The notes under the pieces are model-generated. The model did not search any database, was not told where the DNA came from, and saw only the letters and a list, made by a program, of their open reading frames with translations. The translations under genes and the position numbers were made by a program. From a virus, in IMG/VR virus record IMGVR_UViG_3300036835_000593, positions 1-26,771 of that record: a stretch of DNA of 26,771 nt; one strand, 5' to 3'. Shown piece after piece: positions 6,805-14,701 of the stretch (the stretch's first letter is position 1; every line of letters begins with the position of its first letter).

Positions 6805-8579
6805 CAGTTCCACTCCCCGATGTCGAGATCGTCGCGGTCCCATTCGGAGCGACGCCGGTCCTGTGCGGCGGGCGCAGCGGTACTGGGATTCGGACTGGTC
6901 GTCCGGTCGCCAGCGGAGACGGCCGCGAAGGCGAACCCGCGAATCCGCACCGCGCCGCCCGTGTGCGAGAACCGGAACCGCACCCACTTCCCGCGCACGT
7001 TGAGCGGGCCTTCCGACTCGCCCTGCGCGAGCGTGCACTGCTGATCCGGTCCCAGGGCATCGAAGACCGGCGAGAGATCGACGTACCAGCCGGGGCTCGC
7101 GGCGGTTGCCGGGCCGAGCGCCGGGTACTGCGCCTGCCAGTCGAGCTGGTCACGCGCCGCGCACTGCACGGTGAGCTGCGTGCCCAGCGTGACCGCTTCC
7201 CAGTCAACCTTGACGGCAACCACGTAGCGCCCTTCGGGGAGCGCGAAGTCCTTCGACTCGACGTAGTTGAAGCGCGTGTCGGTGAGTGGCGTGTTCTCGC
7301 GCTCGACCCAGATGCTGTTGTCGGCGTGCAGCACCATGTGCTTGAAATTCAGCGTCGCGATGTCGGTGTGCGCCGTCGTGCCCAGCATGATCATCGCGTG
7401 ATCGCGCGCCTCCCCCTCCGCGCCTGGGCTATCCGGCCCCGGCACCTGCACCGTTCCCCAGGCCTGGTGATCGGCGTTGTAGACAAAGAACTGCTGCTTG
7501 CGCGGATCGGCGGATCCCGTGCTCCGGTAGACGATCTGCGGGATGAAGATCGAATTCCAGCGTGGGTGCCAGAGCGTGCGCGCCACCAACGAGCGCCACG
7601 AATCGTCGGGCACGTCCTCCCGCCAGGCCTTGTGGATCGCGGAGCCGATCGGCTGTCCGGGGCCGAGGTAGATGTTGTCAAAGCTCGCGTAGCACGCCCC
7701 CAGCGGCGTCTCGTCGGCCCACGGCGAGGTGGCGAGATTCACGACGTTGCCCGTATCGATGCAGCCGTGGGCGCCGATGTAGTTCCGCGTGAACGGCGGG
7801 ATCTGCCCGGTGGGCGAGAGGGCGTACGTCCCGGCCCGCGTGAAGACGCCCAGCGCATTCGCCTGCAGGAGCGCGAGCGCGTTGATGCCCGAGAGGGCGT
7901 CATCGAGCGCGCCGAAGTCCGCGTCGTTCGAGATGTCGGGCGTCCAGACGGTGGTCGAGTCCGCTGCCGAGATACGCACCGTACGGACATCCCCCTGCGA
8001 ATCCCCGACACAGGCGGCGATCAGATGGCCGGCGAACGACGCGAGATGCGCGCAGCGGAAGGTCGCCTTCTGCCCGGTGAGCGTCGCCCAGGTCGCGCCG
8101 CCGTTCCACTGCCCCATGGAGAAGCCGGTGCTCGAGCCGGGCGGGCCGCCCGCGCCGACCGTGAAGACGAACCAGCCGTTCAGAAACGCGGACTGCACCG
8201 CCACGTAGCCACCCGCGTACGTGACCCGCGTGCCGACGCCGTCCCACGGGATCTCTGTCGGCGTCACGAAGCTGGGCGTCCCCTGACACTTGTAGAGATG
8301 CACCGGCAGGTTGGCCCCGCCCACCCCGAACTCGTAGGTGAGGAAGAGCAGCGGCATCTCCTCGTCGTAGGGCTGATTCAGGATGCCGAAGATCGTCTGC
8401 GGCGGGCTGAAGGTATAGGAGCTGGGGAGCAGGAGGTCGTAGGTCGGGGCGGTCGCGGCGCTCTCTTCGTCAGGCACGAAGTTCAACGCCCGTCCCCACT
8501 GCGAGTCCTCGATGGCGGCGGGATTCACCCGATAGTTGAGCCCACCACCGAAGGTCGCCACCACCGTCCATTGCCGCAT
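6804..8579 (-). CDS. Large beta-rich tail structural protein (tail hub/nozzle candidate)
   Basis: The product has 591 residues, starting at the ATG at 8579 (MRQWTVVATFGGGLNYRVNP). The opening pattern, a GGGLN turn followed by a proline, acidic residues and a RALNF-like segment, resembles beta-propeller tail proteins of podoviruses (the P22 gp10 and T7 gp12 functional class). Repeated aromatic/glycine beta segments continue throughout, for example in ALALLQANALGVFTRAGTYAL and QQFFVYNADHQAWGTV. It sits between the adaptor gene and the fibre gene, with three bases to the former and an ATGA overlap with the latter, the usual place for a nozzle or hub protein. The class is inferred from pattern and position, not a firm family match. 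Confidence 0.78.
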   Translation of the reverse strand: MRQWTVVATFGGGLNYRVNPAAIEDSQWGRALNFVPDEESAATAPTYDLLLPSSYTFSPPQTIFGILNQPYDEEMPLLFLTYEFGVGGANLPVHLYKCQGTPSFVTPTEIPWDGVGTRVTYAGGYVAVQSAFLNGWFVFTVGAGGPPGSSTGFSMGQWNGGATWATLTGQKATFRCAHLASFAGHLIAACVGDSQGDVRTVRISAADSTTVWTPDISNDADFGALDDALSGINALALLQANALGVFTRAGTYALSPTGQIPPFTRNYIGAHGCIDTGNVVNLATSPWADETPLGACYASFDNIYLGPGQPIGSAIHKAWREDVPDDSWRSLVARTLWHPRWNSIFIPQIVYRSTGSADPRKQQFFVYNADHQAWGTVQVPGPDSPGAEGEARDHAMIMLGTTAHTDIATLNFKHMVLHADNSIWVERENTPLTDTRFNYVESKDFALPEGRYVVAVKVDWEAVTLGTQLTVQCAARDQLDWQAQYPALGPATAASPGWYVDLSPVFDALGPDQQCTLAQGESEGPLNVRGKWVRFRFSHTGGAVRIRGFAFAAVSAGDRTTSPNPSTAAPAAQDRRRSEWDRDDLDIGEWN

Positions 8580-8582
8580 CGC

Positions 8583-9269
8583 TCACGGGCCCCGCTCTGT
8601 CGTGCCTCCCGCGAGCATCGTGTTCTTGTCATCGAGGATCACGCGGGCGAGCATCCCCTCGAACATCTGCCGCCACGTCTGCGCCCGGTCCTCTTCGTGC
8701 AGGTAGGCGAAGGCGTCCGCGAGCGCCCCGTAGCGGACGACGTGCGGGTAGCGCAGCGTGAAGAAGTTGGCGCGTACCGGGTCGTTCAGCGACGGCACCC
8801 GCATGTAGTAGTCGAGCACGATCTCCAGATCCTGTGACGGCACCGGCAGCAGGTAGAGGCATTCCTTCCAGATCGCGTACTGCACCGGCCACCCGATGGG
8901 CGCCCCGGGCGGCGCCACCTGCGGATACTCCGGATCGCGCAGCCCCTCGACGGGCTTTTCCGAGCGGAGCCACTCCTGCCGCAGCGTCTTCTCCATGTAG
9001 GCGAGCAGCGGCACGTCGCCCGTGTCGGTCTTCTGGTAGACCGCGCGCTGCGCCACGAAGTCGAAGGGCAGGCTGATGAACTCGGTGCTCGCCGGGTAGG
9101 CGAGCGGGATCGAGGTCGCTTCCTGCCCTCGGAAGAGGTGCGCTTCCTGCATCAACGCGATGGCGCCGTTGATGCATTCGTCGCAGATCGGATCCGGCAG
9201 GACGGCGGCGTTATGATGCGTCGCCGTCCAGGTGCGGAGATCGTCGCGGAGCTCACCCAGCGTCGCCAT
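8583..9269 (-). CDS. Head-tail adaptor/connector-like protein (P22 gp4-like class)
   Basis: The product has 228 residues (MATLGELRDDLRTWT). The order of elements matches phage adaptor proteins: an N-terminal helix, then a CINGAIALMQEAHLF helix, a central LPFDFVAQRAVYQ beta region, a VQYAIWKECLYLLPVPS segment, and a C-terminal helix (RYGALADAFAYLHEEDRA, then QTWRQMFEGML) that closely follows the adaptor pattern. In podoviruses this protein binds below the portal and carries the tail. It is immediately followed by the large tail protein, as expected. No strong ribosome-binding site precedes the ATG at 9269. Alternative: another completion protein of the same size class. Confidence 0.78.
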   Translation of the reverse strand: MATLGELRDDLRTWTATHHNAAVLPDPICDECINGAIALMQEAHLFRGQEATSIPLAYPASTEFISLPFDFVAQRAVYQKTDTGDVPLLAYMEKTLRQEWLRSEKPVEGLRDPEYPQVAPPGAPIGWPVQYAIWKECLYLLPVPSQDLEIVLDYYMRVPSLNDPVRANFFTLRYPHVVRYGALADAFAYLHEEDRAQTWRQMFEGMLARVILDDKNTMLAGGTTERGP

Positions 9270-9328
9270 GGCGTGCGGCCGTGCGCCCGCCGCAGCGCCC
9301 GCTGGGCGTCAGACGGGCGACCGGCGGT

Positions 9329-9502
9329 TCAGTCCTCTCCGAGTGGGGTCGACCGTGCGGGCTGCACTTCCGGCCCCCGGCCACCCCGGTTCGAGTCGAA
9401 CGGGCTCGAGGGGTTCTCCGGGGCCGCGTCCTGATCCGCCGTCAATGCCTGATCTTCGGGGACCGCGTTCGTGCCGGTGCCGTCGCCCACGTTGCGTGCC
9501 AT
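9329..9502 (-). CDS. Small acidic Gly/Pro-rich protein
   Basis: Unrecognised 57-residue protein (MARNVGDGTGTNAVPEDQAL). The start at 9502 is chosen because a perfect GAGGAGG site lies five bases upstream; the frame is open further back, but only across the 3' end of the neighbouring gene. It is hydrophilic and probably disordered, with no Cys and no membrane segment. It lies between a putative head-decoration gene and the adaptor gene, so a minor capsid-region role is possible. Confidence 0.65.
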   Translation of the reverse strand: MARNVGDGTGTNAVPEDQALTADQDAAPENPSSPFDSNRGGRGPEVQPARSTPLGED

Positions 9503-9512
9503 TGCGGCCTCC

Positions 9513-9875
9513 TCACATGCCGAGCACGACGAGGCGCAGCGTGCCGCCGTTGCCGATGGCGGCAGCGGTGAGCGCGACGCCCGTCGCGTCGTAGAGCATG
9601 ATCTTGTTCGTCTTGCCGTCCCAGATCGCGGTGAGCGGGACGAAGGCATTCGCGGAGGTCCACCCACTCGCGTGGATGACGGCGAGTACCTTCGAGAACC
9701 CCATCCGGCGGAAGTCGCTCGAGTCGAGCTGGATCGTGCCGGCGGGATTGATGACGCTCGCCGCCGTGGTGAGGCCCATGTCGAGCACCGACAGCTTCGC
9801 CCCGTTGTTGATGTTGAAGATCCGGCGACCCTGATCGATGGTCGCCGTGAAGGTCGCGTTCCCGCCGAGTGCCAT
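9513..9875 (-). CDS. Small beta-rich capsid-region protein (decoration protein candidate)
   Basis: The product has 120 residues (MALGGNATFTATIDQGRRIF) and is rich in Thr, Val, Ile, Ala and Gly, with alternating hydrophobic residues suggesting a beta-barrel or sandwich. The last strands are KIMLYDATGVALTAAAI and GGTLRLVVLGM. Size, composition and position shortly after the major capsid gene resemble phage head-decoration proteins, but no specific motif proves it. A GGAG site precedes the ATG at 9875. Confidence 0.72.
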   Translation of the reverse strand: MALGGNATFTATIDQGRRIFNINNGAKLSVLDMGLTTAASVINPAGTIQLDSSDFRRMGFSKVLAVIHASGWTSANAFVPLTAIWDGKTNKIMLYDATGVALTAAAIGNGGTLRLVVLGM

Positions 9876-9876
9876 C

Positions 9877-10092
9877 TCAGGACTCTCCCTTCTCCTCCTT
9901 CGGCGGCACCTGATCCGGATGCGGCAGATCCTGGGGAGGCGTCGGCGCGTCGTTCGGCGGCGGATCCGGAGTCCCCCGGCGGAGAATGCCTTCCGGCGGC
10001 AGCTCAGGGGCCTCCTTCTCGTCCTTCTCCTCGTCCTCGTCGTCGGGCGGGAGATGCTCTTCCTCGCCGTGATGCTTCTGACTCTTTGCCAT
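9877..10092 (-). CDS. Small acidic Pro/Glu/Asp-rich protein
   Basis: A 71-residue hydrophilic protein. The N-terminus is basic/His-containing (MAKSQKHHGEEEHL), followed by an acidic DDEDEEKDEKE stretch and a proline-rich C-terminal half. The start at 10092 is preferred over an upstream in-frame ATG because GGAGG lies six bases before it. It is almost certainly disordered. Its place between capsid genes allows an assembly role, but none can be assigned. Its end comes one base before the ATG of the next gene. Confidence 0.65.
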   Translation of the reverse strand: MAKSQKHHGEEEHLPPDDEDEEKDEKEAPELPPEGILRRGTPDPPPNDAPTPPQDLPHPDQVPPKEEKGES

Positions 10093-10094
10093 GA

Positions 10095-10346
10095 TCAGCC
10101 TCCAGAACGCCCACGGACGTAGCCACGACATCGCTCCTCCTCCGTCGGAGGACGGGGGGACCGCGACTTCGGCGCAGGCGACGCGTCGTCCATGAACTCG
10201 TCCCAGTCGGATTCCGGCACGTCCTCGGTGGTCACGTAGAAGGCGTTGAAGCCGTTCGACTTGTTCACCTGGGCCGGGGTGGTCTGCTTGTTCCAGCGCA
10301 TGCCGGTCGACCGCCGTTCGTCGTCCCCGTTCGGGCCCGCCGCCAT
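10095..10346 (-). CDS. Small hydrophilic capsid-region protein
   Basis: Unrecognised 83-residue protein (MAAGPNGDDERRSTGMRWNK) with a short ordered-looking centre (NGFNAFYVTTEDVPESDWDE) and a basic, Arg/Pro-rich C-terminus. The ATG at 10346 has a GGAGG site eight bases upstream, and the gene starts four bases after the major capsid gene's stop. Small genes directly after the capsid gene often encode head-associated or completion proteins, but no family is recognised here. Confidence 0.68.
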   Translation of the reverse strand: MAAGPNGDDERRSTGMRWNKQTTPAQVNKSNGFNAFYVTTEDVPESDWDEFMDDASPAPKSRSPRPPTEEERCRGYVRGRSGG

Positions 10347-10350
10347 CGGC

Positions 10351-11703
10351 TCAGCCTCCGTACTCCCGCACGCCCTTCAACCGCGCATGCGCGCTCTGGA
10401 GCGGGACGGTCGACGGCGAGTTCGCATCCGGGGCGGTGCCGGTGCAGTGGACCTCGAGGCCGCACTCGGTGAGGAACTCGTCGCGGGACGCGTCCTCCCC
10501 GGGCGACTGGCGGTTCCGGAGAAAGCGGGTGTCGTCCAGGAAGCGGTACACCAGCTTGTCGGGATCGATGACGAAGAGATCGTAGCGCCAGGTCGGATTG
10601 TCGGTCATCAACGGGTGGTTGTAGAGGAGCAGCGTGCCGAACGGGGTGATGTACCGCATCAGGTGGAACCCGTACGTGTCGTCGGTCGGCGCCAACTCGA
10701 TGCGTGCCTTGTTCTTCGCGAGCTCGTTCAGGACGAGCAGCGCGCCGCTGCCGGCGAACGCGAGCTTCTCGCGCGAGCCGTAGCGGAAGGCGACCTCGAG
10801 GAACTGATCCCAGAGTTTCTCCGTCAACGAGCCCGGCGGGTTGAACTGCGTCAAATCGGTGTTGACCGACATCGCGGCGGTCGTGACCGGCGGCAACCAG
10901 TTCAAGAACCCGCGCGTGGTCCGCAGCGGCTGTCCCGCCGAGGTGATGTCGAGCGGCGCGGTGCCGCCGCCGCCGACGGAGATGATCTCCTCGCGCTCGC
11001 CAAAGAGGAAGGCTTTCTCCAGCTCGATCGAGTGGATCTGGAGCGCCTCGCGCTTCGCCTCCCGATACGGGCCCTCGTCGTCGTAGCGGAGCCGCGTCTT
11101 CCGCGCCGTGCGGGTGAGGGCGAGCGGTGTGCGGAAGATCTGCGTGAAGTTGTACTGCCGGACTGGCTTGTAGGCGATGGCGTTCCCGAGGAGCGCGCCT
11201 TCCGGGTTGCCCGTGCCGATGATGACGAGCGCATCGCCCGTGCCGATCGCCCCGCCCGTGATCGCGGGATTCGACACGAACTTGTCTCCGATGTCCCGGC
11301 GGACCCGGATGCTGGTCGCGGTGACCGCGAGGACCAGCATCGCTTCCTCCGTCTTCTCGTTGAAAACGACGTGGCCGGGCTTGTAGATGGAGACGTCGTT
11401 GGCGACGCTGCCGTCGGGAATCATCTTCAAGTACGCGTCGGCCGTCTGCCCAGCCGCGACGCTCGCATCGTCGGCGGGCGCATCCGCCGCGCCGGCCCCG
11501 CGAATGGTGCCCCGCTGGATCGGCAGCCCCTTCTCGAACCAGTGATACTGGGGGTCGTCGGTCGGCTGATCCTTCAGCTTCGACATGAACGCCGTCAGCG
11601 GCGCGTCCCCGTTCGGGAAGTACAGCAGGATCCCCTGGCGCCAGTTTTGCGGACGCTCGACGCTCGTGAACGTCCCCGTGCCTCGCATGCCCAGAACGGC
11701 CAT
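10351..11703 (-). CDS. Major capsid protein, HK97 fold (SU10/DUF5309 type)
   Basis: The product has 450 residues. Features seen in SU10-type capsid proteins are present in order: an N-terminal region with LLYFPNGDAPLTAFMSKL; a QYNFTQIFRTPLALTRTAR segment around residue 180; a helix with EALQIHSIELEKAFLFGER (about 220-240); then RTTRGFLNWLPP and a C-terminal region with the RYITPFGTLLLYNHPLM strand pair. This is the main shell subunit. It follows the scaffold gene in the same direction with a GGAGGGAG site before the ATG at 11703, the expected scaffold-then-capsid order. Confidence 0.9.
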   Translation of the reverse strand: MAVLGMRGTGTFTSVERPQNWRQGILLYFPNGDAPLTAFMSKLKDQPTDDPQYHWFEKGLPIQRGTIRGAGAADAPADDASVAAGQTADAYLKMIPDGSVANDVSIYKPGHVVFNEKTEEAMLVLAVTATSIRVRRDIGDKFVSNPAITGGAIGTGDALVIIGTGNPEGALLGNAIAYKPVRQYNFTQIFRTPLALTRTARKTRLRYDDEGPYREAKREALQIHSIELEKAFLFGEREEIISVGGGGTAPLDITSAGQPLRTTRGFLNWLPPVTTAAMSVNTDLTQFNPPGSLTEKLWDQFLEVAFRYGSREKLAFAGSGALLVLNELAKNKARIELAPTDDTYGFHLMRYITPFGTLLLYNHPLMTDNPTWRYDLFVIDPDKLVYRFLDDTRFLRNRQSPGEDASRDEFLTECGLEVHCTGTAPDANSPSTVPLQSAHARLKGVREYGG

Positions 11704-11759
11704 GTGCTCCCTCCGTCCGGACGCGCGGGCAGGCGCGACCTCTCCTCAAGGTTGGTTCG

Positions 11760-12737
11760 CTACCGCGCCAGATCGAGAATCTCGGCTGTGAGCTGCGTCT
11801 GCGCGGACGGATTGCCCGGTCGGGCGGCACCCGTCCCCATCTCTCCGAACGCGGGACGGAGTCGGGACTGGAGCGTCGGCCGGGGCGCGGCATAACCGTT
11901 CCCCGTCGCGCCATAGCCCGCTGCGCCCAGCGAGACGTTCACGTTGTAGACCTGCCGCAGATGATTCACGGTGCGGGCGGCGACCTCGCGTTGCGCGGAC
12001 TCCCAGTCGAAGCGCGGCGCCTGCGCCTGCTCTGCCGCCACCTGCGCGGCGTAGTGCTGCACGATGACTTCGTGGTCCGCGAGTTCGGGGAACGCGGTCC
12101 AGAAGGCACTGTGCATCTGGCCCGCCCGCTGCTCGACCACCTGCGCCTGCTGCCGGACGCCCTGATCGCGCTGGTAGTACTGAACGAGTCGTCGCTCTGC
12201 CGCCTGGATCGCAAGCAGTGCGGTCGCCTGCAGCGCGCGGGTGACGATCTGCGCGCCTTTCGCGCCGCCCTGGAAGACCTCGATCAAGTCGTCTTCGCTC
12301 ACCTGCAGGATGTCGAGCACTTCCTGCAGGACGGGATCGACCTGTTGCTGCGGCTGCTGGGCCGCTGCCTGCTCCATCGCGGCGGCGGCGCGGAACTGCA
12401 GCTCCCGCTCGAGCAGCCCGCTGCGCTGCTGCTGAATGGTCAGCTCGCGGCGCAGTTGTTCGATCTCCGTCCGGGGATCGAACGCGGGGGCGGCGGCGGG
12501 GCTGGGGGTGGGGGGAGCACCCGGCGCCACGCCACCACCGGGGAGGTCGGGTGCGGACGGTGGCGCGGACGGTTGCTGCGGAGGCGGCGCACTCGGCGCC
12601 TCCTCGGAGGCTGGCGTGTCGCGAACAGGATCGCTGAAGCGCGACTCCGATGGGCCCAGCGACTCGACCTCGCTGGTGAGATCGCCGCTGCCGCTTCCGG
12701 TGTCTTCGGCGGCTGCTGCTCCACCACGTCGCGCCAT
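11760..12737 (-). CDS. Putative scaffolding protein
   Basis: The product has 325 residues. The first 80 are disordered and rich in Ser, Pro, Ala and acidic residues. A coiled-coil segment follows (TEIEQLRRELTIQQQRSGLL, about 90-130), then Gln/Ala-rich helices (VVEQRAGQMHSAFWTAFPEL), and the C-terminus is more basic and Gly/Pro/Arg-rich. This acidic, coiled-coil protein with a basic C-terminal end immediately before the major capsid gene fits the scaffolding class, which shapes the procapsid and is then lost. The start at 12737 follows GAGGAGG closely. It is the first gene of the leftward block, so the control region to its right probably drives the whole block. Confidence 0.75.
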   Translation of the reverse strand: MARRGGAAAAEDTGSGSGDLTSEVESLGPSESRFSDPVRDTPASEEAPSAPPPQQPSAPPSAPDLPGGGVAPGAPPTPSPAAAPAFDPRTEIEQLRRELTIQQQRSGLLERELQFRAAAAMEQAAAQQPQQQVDPVLQEVLDILQVSEDDLIEVFQGGAKGAQIVTRALQATALLAIQAAERRLVQYYQRDQGVRQQAQVVEQRAGQMHSAFWTAFPELADHEVIVQHYAAQVAAEQAQAPRFDWESAQREVAARTVNHLRQVYNVNVSLGAAGYGATGNGYAAPRPTLQSRLRPAFGEMGTGAARPGNPSAQTQLTAEILDLAR

Positions 12738-12771
12738 GACCCCTCCTCACGGCAACGTGGGCAGACGCGCC

Positions 12772-12791
12772 TGTGGATCTCCTGTGGACAA
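12772..12791 (+). promoter_or_regulatory. Two DnaA-box-like direct repeats at 11-bp pitch
   Basis: CCTGTGGATCT is followed at once by CCTGTGGACAA. The inner 9-mers TGTGGATCT and TGTGGACAA match the DnaA-box complement TGTGGATAA at 7 and 8 of 9 positions. They sit 35-54 bases upstream of the scaffold gene on the opposite strand. A replication or regulatory role is possible, but two imperfect sites are weak evidence. Confidence 0.4.
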
Positions 12792-12796
12792 CGCCC

Positions 12797-12823
12797 GTAG
12801 CAAACGCTACATGCGCCGTCAAG
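12797..12823 (-). promoter_or_regulatory. Candidate promoter of the leftward structural block
   Basis: On the minus strand a TTGACG −35-like hexamer is followed after 17 bases by an extended −10-like TGCTACGGG (only TA of the −10 matches). It lies about 60-85 bases upstream of the scaffold ATG. A small hairpin with arms GTAGC/GCTAC (12797-12810) overlaps the −10. The weak −10 makes this tentative; a phage-specific promoter is equally possible. Confidence 0.3.
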
Positions 12824-12840
12824 GCACGGAAAAACCAGGG

Positions 12841-12859
12841 CTGTGCCTGAACAGCACAG
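12841..12859. repeat. Inverted repeat CTGTGC/GCACAG
   Basis: Perfect 6-bp arms separated by 7 bases in the divergent control region between the scaffold and terminase units. It could be an operator half-site pair or chance in GC-rich DNA. Confidence 0.4.
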
Positions 12860-12930
12860 AGTGTGAACAACGGTGATCGAAAGCGACCAACCCAGCAGCC
12901 TGGGCAGAGACTGATGGGCGTCGCGTGACA

Positions 12931-12994
12931 GGATCGGGCGGGCGGACACCAACAGCCGCCCCCGGCTGAATCCCCCCGCCCGTCCGATCCTTTT
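12931..12994 (+). promoter_or_regulatory. Large nested hairpin followed by TTTT, upstream of the terminase genes
   Basis: The 15-base arms GGATCGGGCGGGCGG (12931-12945) and CCGCCCGTCCGATCC (12976-12990) pair at 14 of 15 positions. The loop holds a second perfect 6-bp hairpin, CAGCCG/CGGCTG (12953-12968). TTTT follows directly at 12991-12994, 16 bases before the next start codon. By shape it is a rho-independent terminator, but it lies between divergent units with no plus-strand gene on its left. A leader attenuator or a packaging-initiation site is therefore also possible. Confidence 0.65.
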
Positions 12995-13010
12995 CTCCAA
13001 CGAGGCGGTG

Positions 13011-13370
13011 ATGGCGACGGATGGCAACGGTGACGGCGAGGAGCCGAAAACCCCGACGCCGCTGCCGCTCCGTCCCCGCGAACGGCCGGCGCTTGCGAGC
13101 GCGCCGCCCCCGATTCCGCGCGATCCGCGTGGGCGCCTCGGCACCCAGCGCGCCGCGTTCCTCACGACCTACTTGGGCGTGCTCCAGGAGCCGGACGTCG
13201 TGAACCACGTCCGCGCGATCCTCTCGACGGGCAAGGCCTCCGACGTCGCCGCCGTGCTGAGCGCGCTCGTCCGCGTGCTCATCCCGGCCGAGAAGGGGTC
13301 GGGCTCCCCGGTCCAGATCAACCTCTCGCACGGCGTGCCCCGGCCGCCGGTCGACGTGACCCCCCCGTGA
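13011..13370 (+). CDS. Putative small terminase subunit
   Basis: The product has 119 residues with the ATG at 13011 chosen because GAGG lies five bases before it; the GTG one codon upstream is too close. A Pro/Arg-rich first third precedes a helical core (TQRAAFLTTYLGVLQEPDVV; VAAVLSALVRVLIPAEKG) and a short tail (PVQINLSHGVPRPP). The stop overlaps the large terminase start (GTGA). The size and position fit the DNA-recognition subunit of the packaging motor. No clear helix-turn-helix is visible, so the call rests mainly on context. Confidence 0.6.
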   Translation: MATDGNGDGEEPKTPTPLPLRPRERPALASAPPPIPRDPRGRLGTQRAAFLTTYLGVLQEPDVVNHVRAILSTGKASDVAAVLSALVRVLIPAEKGSGSPVQINLSHGVPRPPVDVTPP

Positions 13371-14683
13371 GCGCCGTCCCGCTCATCGGCCCCACGGGCC
13401 AGCCCTACATCCCGAACAGGAGCCAGGCGCCGTTCCACGCCTCGCCCGCGAAGTACAAGCTGCTGCTGGGCGCCGCCGGCAGTGGCAAGACCGTCAGCCT
13501 GGTGGTCGAGGATCTGCTCCTCGCGCTCGAGTACCCCGGCTCGACCGGCGTGATCTTCCGCCGCTACTACCCGTCGCTGCGCGATACGACGAAGCAGACG
13601 TACTTCGATTGGATTCCGCGCACGCTCATCCGCCGCGAGTTCAAGAGCGAGGGCCGGGAAGAGGTCGAGCTGCACAACGGGTCGCGCACCTTGTTCCGCG
13701 TCCTCGATGACTACCGGAAGCTGGGCTCGATGGAGTTCGACCGGATCGCCATCGATGAGGCGATCGAGGTCCAGGAGCGCGAGTTTCTCGCGTTGATCGC
13801 GCGTCTCCGTGGGCAGCGGGGCCCGCGCCGGCTCTTCGCGGCGACCAACCCGCCCGACGAAGATCACTTCCTCCACCGCTGGTTCGTGGATCAGGCGCGG
13901 CCCGGGAAGGAGGTCTTCCACTCCTCCACGTACGACAACGCGGAGCACCTCCCGGCCGACTACATCAGCGAACTCGAGCAGTATCCCCCCGCGTGGCGCG
14001 AGAAGTACCTCCACGGCCAGTGGGGCTACCTGCCCGAAGGCTCGCCCGTGTTCGACGGCTTCGACCCGCAGATCCACGTCACGCAGCTCGAGCCCATCGT
14101 CGGCCTCCCGGTCATCCGGGGCTGGGACTTCGGCTACGTCCACCCGGCATGCGTGTGGCTCCAGCTGCTGCCGTCGGGCCACGTCCGCTGGCTCCACGAA
14201 CTCATGGGCTCGAACGAGGAGCTGCGGCTCTTCGCCGCCCGCGTACTCGCGGAGACGAAGCAGCACTTCCCGCACGCGAAGGTCTTCGAGGACTACTGCG
14301 ACGTCGCCGGCACGTACAAGAACGACAAGTCCCCAACGTCCGTCCAGATCCTCCGGAACGAGTTCAAGCTCGAGCCGTACGCCCGGAAGTACGGCATCGC
14401 CTACACGATCGAGCGGCTGCGCGGATTGCTCCGGACGAAGGTCGACGGCATCCCGCTGCTGCAGATCGATGAGCGGTGCCGGATCTCGCGGCGCGGCTTC
14501 GCGGGCGGCTACGCCATCGACTCCAAGAAGGACGAGCCCGCGAAGGACGGCTTCTACGACAACATGATCGATGCCGGACGCTACGCCATCACCGCCATCA
14601 CGCACGGCTTCGGGACCGACGTGACCGCGCAGAGCTACCGGGGCAAGCCGCTGCCGGATTGGCGTCCCGCTGCGGGGATCTGA
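13367..14683 (+). CDS. terL: Terminase large subunit (packaging ATPase and nuclease)
   Basis: The product has 438 residues, starting with GTG coupled to the preceding stop. The ATPase half has the Walker A loop GAAGSGKT (35-42), the Walker B segment FDRIAIDEA (about 124-132) and the ATNPP coupling motif (about 159-163). The nuclease half has the RGWDFGYVHPA acidic strand (D near 254), FEDYCDVAG (about 307-315) and a C-terminal DGFYDNMIDAGRYAI with the last acidic site. The enzyme pumps DNA into the prohead at the portal and cuts concatemers. Length is normal for the Terminase_3/6-like group. The portal gene follows after 18 bases. Confidence 0.94.
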   Translation: MSAVPLIGPTGQPYIPNRSQAPFHASPAKYKLLLGAAGSGKTVSLVVEDLLLALEYPGSTGVIFRRYYPSLRDTTKQTYFDWIPRTLIRREFKSEGREEVELHNGSRTLFRVLDDYRKLGSMEFDRIAIDEAIEVQEREFLALIARLRGQRGPRRLFAATNPPDEDHFLHRWFVDQARPGKEVFHSSTYDNAEHLPADYISELEQYPPAWREKYLHGQWGYLPEGSPVFDGFDPQIHVTQLEPIVGLPVIRGWDFGYVHPACVWLQLLPSGHVRWLHELMGSNEELRLFAARVLAETKQHFPHAKVFEDYCDVAGTYKNDKSPTSVQILRNEFKLEPYARKYGIAYTIERLRGLLRTKVDGIPLLQIDERCRISRRGFAGGYAIDSKKDEPAKDGFYDNMIDAGRYAITAITHGFGTDVTAQSYRGKPLPDWRPAAGI

Positions 14684-14701
14684 GGGGGAGGGCGCGCGGC
14701 C

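Noticed and set aside
6654-8837. 727-codon plus-strand open frame
   Set aside because: Arg/Gly/Ala-rich translation opposite the tail protein, adaptor and fibre start; no ribosome-binding site or domain seen.
10246-11895. Two 549-codon open frames overlapping the major capsid gene on both strands
   Set aside because: Both are Arg-rich shadows; the capsid frame has recognisable motifs and a good ribosome-binding site.
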